Source: JAKPAM01 sp047601745
GTDB lineage: Bacteria > Pseudomonadota > Gammaproteobacteria > Burkholderiales > Burkholderiaceae_E
Direction of reading: 5' to 3'
Assembly: GCA_047601745.1 (NCBI GenBank)
Contig: JASGIS010000001.1
Location: forward strand, 1 to 64,000
Length of the DNA: 64,000 nt
Position numbers and translations under genes: made by a program. Below are positions 1 to 8,797 of the stretch, in pieces; the first letter of the stretch is position 1; each line of letters opens with the position of its first letter. Below the pieces are notes generated by a model. It did not search any database, had not been told where the DNA came from, and saw only the letters and a program-made list of their open reading frames with translations.

Positions 1-458
1 GAGGAAACACGATAGAATCCGAACAGCACCTGTACGGCCGCGCCTGGTCGGTGCTGGGCCGCAAGCTCGACCCGCTGACGCAGGACGTCTGCGCGTTCTA
101 CGAAGACCATGCCGTCTACGACGACTTCGGCGGCGTCGTCGTCGAACTCGACGAAGGCGCGCGCGTCGCGAAGGCGCTGGGCAAGAACAAGGCGGCGATC
201 CTGCAGAACCACGGCCTGCTGACCGTCGGCCAGACCGTCGACGAGGCGGCATGGTGGTTCATCACGATGGAGCGTTCGTGCCAGGTCCAGTTGCTGGCCG
301 AGGCCGCGAGCGCGGGCCGCGGCGAGCCGCTGAAGCTGATCCGCGAGGAATCGGCGCGGCAGGCGTTCGCCATCGTCGGCTCGCCGTTCTCGGGCTGGTT
401 CCAGTTCCAGCCGCTGTACGCGCGGATCCTGAAGGAACAACCGGACTTCCTGGATTGA
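1..458 (+). CDS. Class II aldolase/adducin-domain protein, C-terminal part (cut by window edge)
   Basis: The frame is open from position 3, so the visible 151 residues are the C-terminal part of a gene that starts outside the window. The stretch ILQNHGLLTVG (about 198-230) is the family hallmark, and its His is normally the last metal ligand. The other ligands lie upstream and cannot be seen. The following helix, rich in Ala and Trp (DEAAWWFITMERSCQVQ), is also typical. The family performs metal-dependent aldol cleavage or decarboxylation of hydroxy-carbonyl compounds in the cytoplasm. A flavoprotein gene follows on the same strand after 46 nt, so the two may be co-transcribed. The substrate cannot be inferred. 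Confidence 0.85.
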   Translation, partial: GNTIESEQHLYGRAWSVLGRKLDPLTQDVCAFYEDHAVYDDFGGVVVELDEGARVAKALGKNKAAILQNHGLLTVGQTVDEAAWWFITMERSCQVQLLAEAASAGRGEPLKLIREESARQAFAIVGSPFSGWFQFQPLYARILKEQPDFLD

Positions 459-504
459 TGCCGCCGGACCGACGCCGCCCGCCGGCCCGCGAGGAGACCT
501 TGCG

Positions 505-1464
505 ATGACGAACTTCGAACGCGACATCCGTCCCCGGCTGAAGCTGCCGCTGATCGCGGCGCCGATGTTCCGGGTCTCGGGCCCCGAGCTGGTGATCGCC
601 GCCTGCCGCCACGGCGTCATCGGCTCGTTTCCGTCGGCCAACTGCCGCAGCACCGAGCAGTTCGACGCGTGGATGACCGAGATCAACGCCGCGCTGACGC
701 CGGCCGATGCACCGGTCTGCCCGAACCTGATCATCCGCCGCGAAACGCTGATGGACGATCTGGCCTGCGTGATCCGCCACCGCGCGCGGATGGTCATCAC
801 CAGCGTCGGCTCGCCCGAACCCGTGATCGCGCCGTTGCACGATGCCGGCTGCCTGGTGTTCGCCGACGTCGCGTCGGTGCGCCACGCCGAGAAGGCGATC
901 GCGGCCGGCGTCGACGGACTGATCCTGCTGACGGCCGGTGCCGGCGGCCAGACCGGCTGGGCCAACGGCCTGTCGTTCGCGCGCGCCGTGCGCGAGATCT
1001 TCGACGGCCCGATCGTCATGGCCGGCGGCGTGTCCGACGGCCACGCGCTGTGGGCCGCCGAGGTGCTCGGCTGCGACCTCGCCTACATGGGCACCAAGTT
1101 CATCGCCACCGACGAAAGCATGGCCGCCGACGGCTACAAGCGGATGCTCGTCGACAGTCGGCTCGACGACATCCTGCTGTCCAAGGCGTTCACCGGCCTG
1201 GAGACCAATACGCTGAAACCGTCGATCGTCGCCGCCGGCCTGGACCCGAAGAATCTGCCGACCGACATGAGCGAGGAGCGCGCCGCGGCGCTGTACGGCA
1301 GCAGCGGCAGCACCGGCGTCAAACGCTGGGCCGACATCTGGAGCGCCGGACATTCGGTGTCGGGCGTCAAGGCCGTGAGCTCGGTCGCGGACCTGATCGC
1401 GCAGACCACGCGCGAATACCACGCGGCGCGCGCCCGGACGGCGCGGCTGCTGGACGGCGGCTGA
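505..1464 (+). CDS. Nitronate monooxygenase-like FMN enzyme (2-nitropropane dioxygenase family)
   Basis: A 319-residue TIM-barrel flavoprotein of the 2-nitropropane dioxygenase/enoyl reductase FabK group. Family features are the N-terminal APMFRVSGPELV segment, the central TAGAGGQTGWANG loop, and the phosphate-binding PIVMAGGVSDG followed by YMGTKFIATDES. GAGGAG lies 8 nt before the ATG, which supports this start. In classical nitronate monooxygenases the central loop reads AGGH with a catalytic His. Here that position is Gln, so true nitronate oxidation is uncertain and another flavin-dependent oxidation is possible. It follows the aldolase remnant closely on the same strand. Confidence is high for family and low for substrate. 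Confidence 0.85.
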   Translation: MTNFERDIRPRLKLPLIAAPMFRVSGPELVIAACRHGVIGSFPSANCRSTEQFDAWMTEINAALTPADAPVCPNLIIRRETLMDDLACVIRHRARMVITSVGSPEPVIAPLHDAGCLVFADVASVRHAEKAIAAGVDGLILLTAGAGGQTGWANGLSFARAVREIFDGPIVMAGGVSDGHALWAAEVLGCDLAYMGTKFIATDESMAADGYKRMLVDSRLDDILLSKAFTGLETNTLKPSIVAAGLDPKNLPTDMSEERAAALYGSSGSTGVKRWADIWSAGHSVSGVKAVSSVADLIAQTTREYHAARARTARLLDGG

Positions 1465-1556
1465 TCGTCGCGGGGCGGCTCGGGGCGGCGACGCCCGAAA
1501 AATGGCGGGGTTCTGCGCGGCTTCCTCGCCGTTCGGTCTTCGGCACGGCTGTCACC

Positions 1557-4184
1557 ATGGCAAACCCGAAGTCCGTCCAGCCGTTCATCCGGCTCGCGCA
1601 TCACATGAGCCTCCCCGCCGTACCCCCTCGTTCGCTTCGTCCGACCTCCGCCGCCTCCGGTTCGCCGGGGATCACCGCGAAGGTGATGATCCTGGTCACC
1701 GTTCCGATCATCGGCATCGCCCTCGTGTCGCTGGTCGGCATCGCCCGGCTGAGCCGGGCCTCGCAGGGCATCGACGCGACGATCATTACGATCGGCCTGG
1801 TGTCGACGCTGCTTTCGATCGCGCTCGGCTGGTGGTTCGGCCGCGGCATCACGCGGTCGATCCGGCACGCGGCGGACGTGGCGCGGGCGCTGGCCGAAGG
1901 CCGCGTCGACGTGCCGGTCCGGCGCGCGGGCGACGATGAGATCGGGCAATTGCTCGAGACGATGAACCGGATCGGCGACGCGATCCGTCATTTCACGACC
2001 GGGCAGCAGGCGATGGCCGACGCGCATCTGGCCGGCGACATCGACCACCGCATGCCGCTCGACGGCTTGTCGGGCGCCTATCGCCAAACGGCCGAATCGT
2101 TGAATGCCGTGGCGCAGGCGCACGCGGACCTCGGCCGCCGGACGATCGCGACGCTGCGGGCTTATGCCGACGGCGACTACGCGTTGCGGATGCCCGGCCT
2201 GCCGGGCGAACTCGCGCGGATCGGCGAAACGATGGACACCGTGCGCCAGGCCATGCAGGCGTCCGGCACCACCGTGCTCGACGCGTTCCGTTGGCGGCGC
2301 GCGCTCGATGCGGCGGCCATGCCGCTGCTGATCGCCGACGCGCAGCAGCGGATCGCGTACGCGAATCCGTCGGCCGTCGAGCTGTTCGATCGCCTGGGCC
2401 GCGAACACGCGATCGCGTCGACGTCGACGCTGGTCGGCGCCCCGTTGTCGAGCGTGATCCCGCAGTGGGACGCGACGGGGCCGGGCCCCGCGCAGCAGGC
2501 CGAACTGACGATCGGCGAGCATCACTTCGTGCTGTCGATCCACCCGATCGCCGACGCGCAGGGGCGCCGCGACGGCACCCTGATCGAATGGCGCGACCGC
2601 ACGGCCGAACTGGCGGATCTGCTGCAGCAGAAGGCGCGGCTGGAGCGCGAACGCGAACGGACGACCGCCGACGCGCGAATCCGCAGCGCGCTCGATACCT
2701 GTTCGACGAACGTGATGATCGCCGACCTGGACGGCCGCATCGTCTACATGAACGACGCGGTGACGGCGATGCTGCGCGAGGCCGAGACCGACCTGCGCAA
2801 GACCATGCCGGATTTCGCCGCGGATCGCCTGATCGGCATGAATTTCGATGCGTTCCACCAGCAGCCGGCCACGCAGCGCGACCTGCTCGGGCGGCTGCGC
2901 GGCAAACACCGTGCGCAGATTCGCGTCGGCGACCGGGCGTTCAAGCTGACCGCCAGCCCGGTCCTCGGCGCCGACGGCGAGCGCATCGGCTCGGTCGTCG
3001 AATGGGTCGACCGCACGGCCGAAGTTCATGCCGAACGACAGACCGCCGAGCTGGTCGAAGCCGCCGCCGCCGGCGACTTCTCGCAGCGCCTGGAGACGAG
3101 GCTCGACGACGGATTCTTCAAGCAGATCAGCGACGGCCTGAACCGGGTCATGCAGACGACCGAGTCGGCGCTGAACGACGTCTCGCGCGTGCTGGGCGCG
3201 ATGGCCAAGGGCGACCTGAGCGAGCGCATCGTCGCCGACTACACCGGCACCTTCGGGCAACTGAAGGAGTACGTGAACCTGTCGGTCGACCAGTTGACGC
3301 AGATCGTCAACGAGATCAAGGATTCGGCCGATGCGATCCACACCGCGGCGCGCGAGATCGCGCAAGGCAACTCGGATCTGTCCGGCCGCACCGAGGAGCA
3401 GGCGGCCAGCCTCGAGCAGACCGCCGCGTCGATGGAAGAACTGACGAGCACCGTGCGGCAGAACGCCGACAACGCGCGCCAGGCCGACCAGCTCGCCAGC
3501 GGCGCGTCGGACGTCGCGCGGCGCGGCGGCGGCGTCGTCGAGCAGGTCGTCCGGACGATGACCGAGATCGCCGAGTCGTCGAACCGCATCGTCGACATCA
3601 TCGCCGTCATCGACGGCATCGCGTTCCAGACCAACATCCTGGCGCTGAACGCGGCCGTCGAGGCGGCGCGCGCCGGCGAACAGGGCCGCGGTTTCGCGGT
3701 CGTGGCGGCCGAGGTGCGCAACCTCGCGCAACGTTCGTCCGAGGCGGCCCACGAGATCAAGGGGCTGATCGAGGATTCGGTCGGCAAGGTGCGCAACGGC
3801 ACGCAACTGGTCGACGAAGCCGGCGACACGATGCGCGAGATCGTCACCGCAGTCCAGCGCGTGACCGGCATCATGGGCGAGATCACGATCGCCTCGCGCG
3901 AACAGAGCGCGGGCATCGACCAGATCAACCTGGCGATCACCGCGATGGACGAAACGACGCAGCGCAACGCCGCGCTCGTCGAACAGGCGGCCGCCGCGGC
4001 CGAGAGCATGGCGCAACGGTCGAGCAACCTCGTGCGGACCGTGCAGGTGTTCCGCGCCGCGGGCATCGACGGTGTCGGCGGCGAACGCCGCGACGCCGGC
4101 CCCCGGCCCGCGCGCGAGGCCCGCGGCTCGTCGGGCGCGGCGCCGGCCGCGGGCGGCGGCGACGACGAATGGCTGTCGTTCTGA
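1557..4184 (+). CDS. Membrane chemoreceptor with two cytoplasmic PAS domains and a CheR/CheB docking tail
   Basis: About 875 residues. Two hydrophobic segments (about residues 43-64 and 74-93) are separated by a loop of only about ten residues, so there is almost no periplasmic sensor. They are followed by a HAMP-like region, two PAS-like domains (about 250-350 and 377-480), a second HAMP-like region and a full MCP signalling domain with the hairpin-tip segment AFQTNILALNAAVEAA. Sensing is therefore probably intracellular, for example of redox state or a cofactor; no cofactor ligand was identified. The last five residues, EWLSF, fit the xWxxF pattern of the CheR/CheB tethering pentapeptide. 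The start is uncertain: ATG 1557 is used, ATG 1605 is also possible, and neither has a strong Shine-Dalgarno site. Confidence 0.85.
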   Translation: MANPKSVQPFIRLAHHMSLPAVPPRSLRPTSAASGSPGITAKVMILVTVPIIGIALVSLVGIARLSRASQGIDATIITIGLVSTLLSIALGWWFGRGITRSIRHAADVARALAEGRVDVPVRRAGDDEIGQLLETMNRIGDAIRHFTTGQQAMADAHLAGDIDHRMPLDGLSGAYRQTAESLNAVAQAHADLGRRTIATLRAYADGDYALRMPGLPGELARIGETMDTVRQAMQASGTTVLDAFRWRRALDAAAMPLLIADAQQRIAYANPSAVELFDRLGREHAIASTSTLVGAPLSSVIPQWDATGPGPAQQAELTIGEHHFVLSIHPIADAQGRRDGTLIEWRDRTAELADLLQQKARLERERERTTADARIRSALDTCSTNVMIADLDGRIVYMNDAVTAMLREAETDLRKTMPDFAADRLIGMNFDAFHQQPATQRDLLGRLRGKHRAQIRVGDRAFKLTASPVLGADGERIGSVVEWVDRTAEVHAERQTAELVEAAAAGDFSQRLETRLDDGFFKQISDGLNRVMQTTESALNDVSRVLGAMAKGDLSERIVADYTGTFGQLKEYVNLSVDQLTQIVNEIKDSADAIHTAAREIAQGNSDLSGRTEEQAASLEQTAASMEELTSTVRQNADNARQADQLASGASDVARRGGGVVEQVVRTMTEIAESSNRIVDIIAVIDGIAFQTNILALNAAVEAARAGEQGRGFAVVAAEVRNLAQRSSEAAHEIKGLIEDSVGKVRNGTQLVDEAGDTMREIVTAVQRVTGIMGEITIASREQSAGIDQINLAITAMDETTQRNAALVEQAAAAAESMAQRSSNLVRTVQVFRAAGIDGVGGERRDAGPRPAREARGSSGAAPAAGGGDDEWLSF

Positions 4185-4208
4185 CCGCAACCCGAACGTG
4201 GGTGTGCG

Positions 4209-4410
4209 CTGATCGGCGGGCACATCCCAAGCGATGGGCGTTACCTGAGCGCTGAGCGCCCCCCTGATCGGTGAGCGCCCCCTAAGCGGTAGGCATTCTC
4301 TAAGCGATGGGTTTTCCCTAAGCGGTGGGTGTTCCCCAAGCGGTGGGCATTCCCTAAGTGGTGGGTGTTCCCTAAGTGGTGGGCGCCCCCTGAGTGGCGG
4401 GAGCTTCCCG
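4209..4410. repeat. Tandem array, 18-bp units, running into the 3' end of glcF
   Basis: About eleven degenerate copies of an 18-bp unit, best seen as TAAGCGGTGGGTGTTCCC. Copies differ by a few substitutions, and the outer ones also by small length changes. The array fills the gap between the chemoreceptor stop and glcF and encodes the last 11-12 residues of GlcF. There are no spacers, so this is not a CRISPR array. Confidence 0.85.
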
Positions 4411-5688
4411 ATCGGAAGGTGCGGCGGATGCTGCGGACCGATCCGGCGCCGCCCGCCACTGCTCGTCCAGCCACTCGATCCAATGGCGCACGCGCGTCTG
4501 CGTGCCCGACTGCAGGTGCGTCAGGCAGCCGATGTTGGCCGACAGGATCACCTGCGGCTGCCCGTCGAGCAGGTTGGCCAGCTTGCGGTCGCGCAACTGC
4601 CGCGACAACTCCGGCTGCAGCACCGAATAGGTACCGGCCGAACCGCAGCACAGGTGGCTGTCGGCGACCGGCGTCAGCGACACCCCCCAGCCGGTCAGCA
4701 GGCGTTCGACCGCGCCCTTGATCTGCTGGCCGTGCTGCAGCGTGCACGGCGGGTGGAACGCCGCGCGCGTGGCGACGTCCGGCGGCAGCGCCGCGCGGAT
4801 CGTCGCGTCGAACTCGGGCAGCCACTCGGCCAGATCGCGCGTCATCGCGCTGACGCGGCGCGCGCGCTCGGCATAAGCGGGATCGTCGCGCAGCAGATGG
4901 CCGTAGTCCTTGAGCATCGCGCCGCAACCCGACGCATTGATGACGATGGCCTCGACCGCCTGCGGGCCGTCGAGCCAGCGTTCCCACGCGTCGATGTTGC
5001 GCCGGGCCTGGGCCAGCGCGCCCGCCTCGTCGTTCAGGTGATGACGGATCGCGCCGCAGCAGCCCGAGCGGCGTTCGACGATCGCCTGCACGCCGAGCCG
5101 ATCGAGCACGCGCGCGGTCGCCGCGTCGATGTTCGGCATCATCGCCGGCTGCACGCAGCCGTTCAGCAGCAGCACGCGCCGCTCGTGCCGGCCTTTCGGC
5201 CAGCGGCGCGCGAGACGATCATCGACGCCGGACGGCACCTTGTCGCGCAGCGCGGCCGGCAGCATCGGCCGCATCGCCTTGCCCACGCGCATCGCCGGGC
5301 CGAACATCCAGCGGCGCGTCAGCCCCTCCTTGAGCGCCGTGCGCAGCACGCGTTCGCCCAGCGGCCGCCGCACCTGCTTCTCGACGAGCCGCCGGCCGAC
5401 GTCGACCAGGTGCCCATAAGCGACGCCCGACGGGCAGGTGCTCTCGCAGTTGCGGCAGGTCAGGCAGCGGTCCAGATGCGCCAGCGTCGCCGGTCCGGCC
5501 GGCGTGCCTTCGACGACCTGCTTGATCAGGTAGATCCGCCCGCGCGGACCGTCGAGTTCGTCACCCAGCAACTGATACGTCGGGCAGGTCGCCGTGCAGA
5601 AGCCGCAGTGCACGCATTTGCGCAGGATCGATTCGGCCTCGACCCCGTCGGGCGTGTCGCGCAGCCACTCGGCCAGATGCGTTTCCAT
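4372..5688 (-). CDS. glcF: Glycolate oxidase iron-sulfur subunit GlcF
   Basis: A 438-residue protein with two 4Fe-4S motifs, CVHCGFCTATCP near residue 25 and CLTCRNCESTCP further on. Two cysteine-rich CCG domains follow, visible as RRSGCCGAIRHH and DSHLCCGSAGTYS. This is the canonical GlcF layout. In the family the protein passes electrons from the flavin subunits GlcD/GlcE to the membrane quinone pool during oxidation of glycolate to glyoxylate. It is the third gene of glcDEF, 15 nt after glcE. The C-terminal tail (APATQGAPTT) and the TAG stop are encoded by the first units of the 18-bp array, so the natural end of the protein has been replaced or extended by repeat sequence. Confidence 0.95.
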   Translation of the reverse strand: METHLAEWLRDTPDGVEAESILRKCVHCGFCTATCPTYQLLGDELDGPRGRIYLIKQVVEGTPAGPATLAHLDRCLTCRNCESTCPSGVAYGHLVDVGRRLVEKQVRRPLGERVLRTALKEGLTRRWMFGPAMRVGKAMRPMLPAALRDKVPSGVDDRLARRWPKGRHERRVLLLNGCVQPAMMPNIDAATARVLDRLGVQAIVERRSGCCGAIRHHLNDEAGALAQARRNIDAWERWLDGPQAVEAIVINASGCGAMLKDYGHLLRDDPAYAERARRVSAMTRDLAEWLPEFDATIRAALPPDVATRAAFHPPCTLQHGQQIKGAVERLLTGWGVSLTPVADSHLCCGSAGTYSVLQPELSRQLRDRKLANLLDGQPQVILSANIGCLTHLQSGTQTRVRHWIEWLDEQWRAAPDRSAASAAPSDREAPATQGAPTT

Positions 5689-5703
5689 CGTTCGGTCATC
5701 CCA

Positions 5704-6930
5704 TCACAAACCCCGGACCATGCGCCCCGGGTTGAAAATGCCATTCGGATCGAACGCCTGCTTCAGTTGCCGATGCAGGCGCATGTTGACCGGCGCCAGC
5801 GGATGGAACACGCCGAACGGCCTCGACCGCCCCGCCTGCACGCCGGTCCGCCAGCCGCCGCGGAACAGCATCGCCGTGCCGCCCAGGTGCTCGGCCGCCG
5901 CGCGCACGATCGCCGCGTCGGCGGCCGTGCGCAGCCAGCGCAGCGCGCCGCCCCACTCGATGAACTGCCGGCCGTCGCCGAGGTCCGGCAGGTCGGTCAG
6001 CGACGCGGTCGACGGCAGCGACAGGCGCCACAACGGCTCGTCGCTGTCGAAGAACGGGTCGCGATGATCGCGCACATCGGCCCAGTAGCGGTCGGCATCG
6101 GCCGGGTCGAGCCGCTTGATGCCGGCGGCGGCGAACGGTTCGCCGATCCGCTCGGCCGCGTGTTCGACGGCCGCGCGCGCGCCCGACAGCCGCACGGTCA
6201 GCACGCCGGGCGCGTCAACGCCGCCGAGCCCGTGCGCGGGCGGCGCCCAGGCGGTCGCGCTGATCGGCAGCGGCTGTCCGCCCCATTCGTTCAACAGCCG
6301 GATGATCCGGCTGCCCGGCACCGGCATCCTCAACGAGAGCTGCGCCGCCGGCACCGGCAACACCTTCAACGACACCTCGGTGATCAGGCCGAGGATGCCC
6401 AGCGAGCCGGCCAGCAGCCGCGACACGTCGTAGCCGGCGACGTTCTTCATCACCTGGCCGCCGAAGTACAGCAGCTCGCCGCTGGCGGGCATCAGGGCCG
6501 CGCCGAGCACGAAATCGCGGACCGATCCGCTGGCCATCCGCCGCGGTCCGGACAATCCGGCGGCGACGACGCCGCCGATCGTGCTGCGCGGGCCGAACGC
6601 CGGCGGCTCGAACGCCAGCATCTGCCCGTGGCGGGCCAGCAGCGCCTGCACGGCCTCGAGCGAGGTGCCGCCGCGCGCGGTGATCACCAGCTCGGTCGGC
6701 TCGTAGCTGACGACGCCGCGCAGCCGCGTCAGATCGAGCAGCTCGCCGGCCGGCGGCTCGCCGAAGAAGTCCTTGCTGCCGGCGCCGCGCAGCCACAACG
6801 GACGGCGCAGGCGATCGGCGCGCAGCACGCGTTCGCGCAGCGCCGCCAGTTCGGCCAGCGCCGCCTCGGCGCTCATCGCCTCGGGCAGCTCCAGGCCGCT
6901 GCGGGGCGCGGGGGAAGAATCGAGCGACAT
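5704..6930 (-). CDS. glcE: Glycolate oxidase FAD-binding subunit GlcE
   Basis: A 408-residue FAD-binding type 4 (PCMH fold) protein. The dinucleotide-binding part shows LWLRGAGSKDFFG, GPRSTIGGVVAAGLSGPRR and VMKNVAGYDVSRLLAGSLG, which together are diagnostic of GlcE rather than GlcD. It forms the second flavin subunit of the membrane-associated glycolate dehydrogenase complex with GlcD and GlcF. The gene lies between glcD (72-nt gap) and glcF (15-nt gap) on the same strand. Length and motifs are normal for the family. ATG 6930 is the first start that keeps a normal N-terminus. Confidence 0.94.
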   Translation of the reverse strand: MSLDSSPAPRSGLELPEAMSAEAALAELAALRERVLRADRLRRPLWLRGAGSKDFFGEPPAGELLDLTRLRGVVSYEPTELVITARGGTSLEAVQALLARHGQMLAFEPPAFGPRSTIGGVVAAGLSGPRRMASGSVRDFVLGAALMPASGELLYFGGQVMKNVAGYDVSRLLAGSLGILGLITEVSLKVLPVPAAQLSLRMPVPGSRIIRLLNEWGGQPLPISATAWAPPAHGLGGVDAPGVLTVRLSGARAAVEHAAERIGEPFAAAGIKRLDPADADRYWADVRDHRDPFFDSDEPLWRLSLPSTASLTDLPDLGDGRQFIEWGGALRWLRTAADAAIVRAAAEHLGGTAMLFRGGWRTGVQAGRSRPFGVFHPLAPVNMRLHRQLKQAFDPNGIFNPGRMVRGL

Positions 6931-7002
6931 CGCGATGGCATCCGTTCGCAGGGAGTGGCTTCGTCGCGACCGCGTCCGGGTGCGGGCCCGACGCGGCGCG
7001 GT

Positions 7003-8550
7003 TCAGAAACGCGGCAGTTCGGGAAAGCGCAGCCGGCCGCCGTGCACGTGCATCTTGCCGTACTCGGCACAACGCGCCAGCGACGGGATCGCCTTGCCCG
7101 GGTTCAACAATCCGGCCGGATCGAACGCGCGCTTGATCGCGAACATCGCGGCCCGCTCGGCGGCCGAGAACTGCACGCACATCGAGTTGATCTTCTCGAC
7201 GCCGACGCCGTGCTCGCCGGTGACCGTGCCGCCCAGCTCGACGCACAACTCGAGGATCTCGGCGCCGAACAGCTCGGCCTTGTGCCATTGATCGGCGTCG
7301 TTCGAATCGAACAAGATCAACGGATGCAGGTTGCCGTCGCCAGCGTGGAACACGTTGATGCAGCGCAGCCCGTAGCGACGCTCCATGTCGACGATCGCCA
7401 GCAGCATGCGGCCCAGATTCTTGCGCGGAATCGTGCCGTCCATGCAGTAGTAGTCGGGCGACAGCCGGCCCGCGGCCGGAAACGCGTTCTTGCGCCCCGA
7501 CCAGAACAGCAGCCGCTCGGCCTCCGACGTCGACACCTGGCAGCGCGTCGCGCCGGCCTCCTTGAGCACGGCCTCCATCCGCTCGATCTCTTCGGCGACC
7601 TCCTCGGGCGTGCCGTCGGACTCGGCCAGCAGGATCGCCTCGGCTTCCAGGTCGTAGCCGGCGTGCACGAAATCCTCGACGGCGATCGTCGCCTTCTTGT
7701 CCATCATCTCGAGGCCGGCCGGAATGATGCCGGCGGCGATGATCCGCGCGACCGCGTCGCCGGCCTTGACGACGTCGTCGAACGAGGCCATCACGACGCG
7801 CGCCAGCGCCGGCCGCGGCACGAGCTTGACGGTGACCTCGGTGGTCACCGCCAGCATCCCCTCGGAGCCGATCACCAGCGCCAGCAGGTCCAGCCCCGGC
7901 GTATCGAGCGCGTCGCCGCCGAACTCGACGACCTCGCCGTCGATCGTCAGCCCGCGCACCTTCAGCACGTTGTGGACGGTCAGCCCGTACTTCAGACAAT
8001 GCACGCCGCCGGAGTTCTCGGCGACGTTGCCGCCGATCGTGCAGGCGATCTGCGACGAAGGATCGGGCGCGTAGTAAAGGCCCAGGTGCGCGACCGCCTC
8101 GGAGATCGCCGCGTTGCGCACGCCGGGCTGCACGCGGGCCGTGCGCGCCAGCGGGTCGATCGCCAGGATCCGGTTGAAGCGCGCCAGCGACAGCACGACG
8201 CCCGAGCCGTGCGGCATCGAGCCGCCGGACAGGCTGGTGCCCGCCCCGCGCGCGACGACCGGCACGTCCAGCCGGCTGCAGGCCTTCAGGATCGCCTGCA
8301 CCTGGGCTTCGGTCTCGGGCAGCACGACGACCATCGGCAACTGCCGGAACGCGGACAGCGCGTCGCATTCGTAGGGCCGCGTGTCCTCGACCTCGTACAG
8401 CACGCCGGGTCCGGGCAGGATCTCGCGCATCGCGGCGACGACCTCGGCCTGGCGCTCGGGCGAGGGCCGCGCCGTATAGTCTTCGTGCCGTAGCGCGCGC
8501 AGCGCGGCGTCCGGGGCCGGTGCGGCAGGCACCACCGAGGGGACGTCCAT
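7003..8550 (-). CDS. glcD: Glycolate oxidase catalytic flavin subunit GlcD
   Basis: A 515-residue FAD-linked oxidase. The FAD-binding core shows VPVVARGAGTSLSGGSMP and ACTIGGNVAENSGGVHCLKY, and the C-terminal cap domain ends with FDPAGLLNPGKAIP, all standard for GlcD. It oxidises glycolate (or D-lactate) to glyoxylate (or pyruvate). The ATG at 8550 is chosen because GGAGA lies about 7 nt upstream; the longer in-frame extension to 8586 has no such site. First gene of glcDEF, transcribed divergently from the dehydrogenase gene at 8798 across a 247-nt gap that holds an inverted repeat. Confidence 0.95.
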   Translation of the reverse strand: MDVPSVVPAAPAPDAALRALRHEDYTARPSPERQAEVVAAMREILPGPGVLYEVEDTRPYECDALSAFRQLPMVVVLPETEAQVQAILKACSRLDVPVVARGAGTSLSGGSMPHGSGVVLSLARFNRILAIDPLARTARVQPGVRNAAISEAVAHLGLYYAPDPSSQIACTIGGNVAENSGGVHCLKYGLTVHNVLKVRGLTIDGEVVEFGGDALDTPGLDLLALVIGSEGMLAVTTEVTVKLVPRPALARVVMASFDDVVKAGDAVARIIAAGIIPAGLEMMDKKATIAVEDFVHAGYDLEAEAILLAESDGTPEEVAEEIERMEAVLKEAGATRCQVSTSEAERLLFWSGRKNAFPAAGRLSPDYYCMDGTIPRKNLGRMLLAIVDMERRYGLRCINVFHAGDGNLHPLILFDSNDADQWHKAELFGAEILELCVELGGTVTGEHGVGVEKINSMCVQFSAAERAAMFAIKRAFDPAGLLNPGKAIPSLARCAEYGKMHVHGGRLRFPELPRF

Positions 8551-8667
8551 CAGATTCTCCGAATGAGCCAATACGCATTGTCGCAAAAAAGCCCCGCGTG
8601 ACCGGGTCCGAGGTCCGGAACCGGCCGTATCGACCGCCGCGGAACCGGCTGCCGGGGCGGAAAAAAA

Positions 8668-8684
8668 CGGACACGGTTTGTCCG
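8668..8684. promoter_or_regulatory. Inverted repeat, candidate operator between glcD and the divergent operon
   Basis: CGGACA and TGTCCG are perfectly complementary around a 5-nt spacer, about 120 nt from each divergent start codon. The geometry fits a dimeric repressor such as a GntR- or IclR-type regulator. No regulator gene is adjacent, so the cognate protein is unknown. The rest of the 8551-8797 gap shows only poly-A patches and no convincing sigma-70 boxes. Confidence 0.4.
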
Positions 8685-8797
8685 GAACGAACCTTCTCCG
8701 CGATGGGACGGCCCGGCAATATCGAGGCCTTCACGACGCGTCGTCGATCACCGCGAGCCCGCGCGGAAACGAGCGCCGCGAGCGGAGGAGACACAAC

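Noticed and set aside
4209..4410. CRISPR-like repeats
   Set aside because: Units are directly adjacent with no unique spacers; the same applies to the arrays at 19741, 27801 and 38795. No cas genes are present.
4483..8493. Long plus-strand open frame opposite glcDEF
   Set aside because: Antisense shadow; the translated sequence has no domain, while the minus strand encodes three complete, recognisable subunits.
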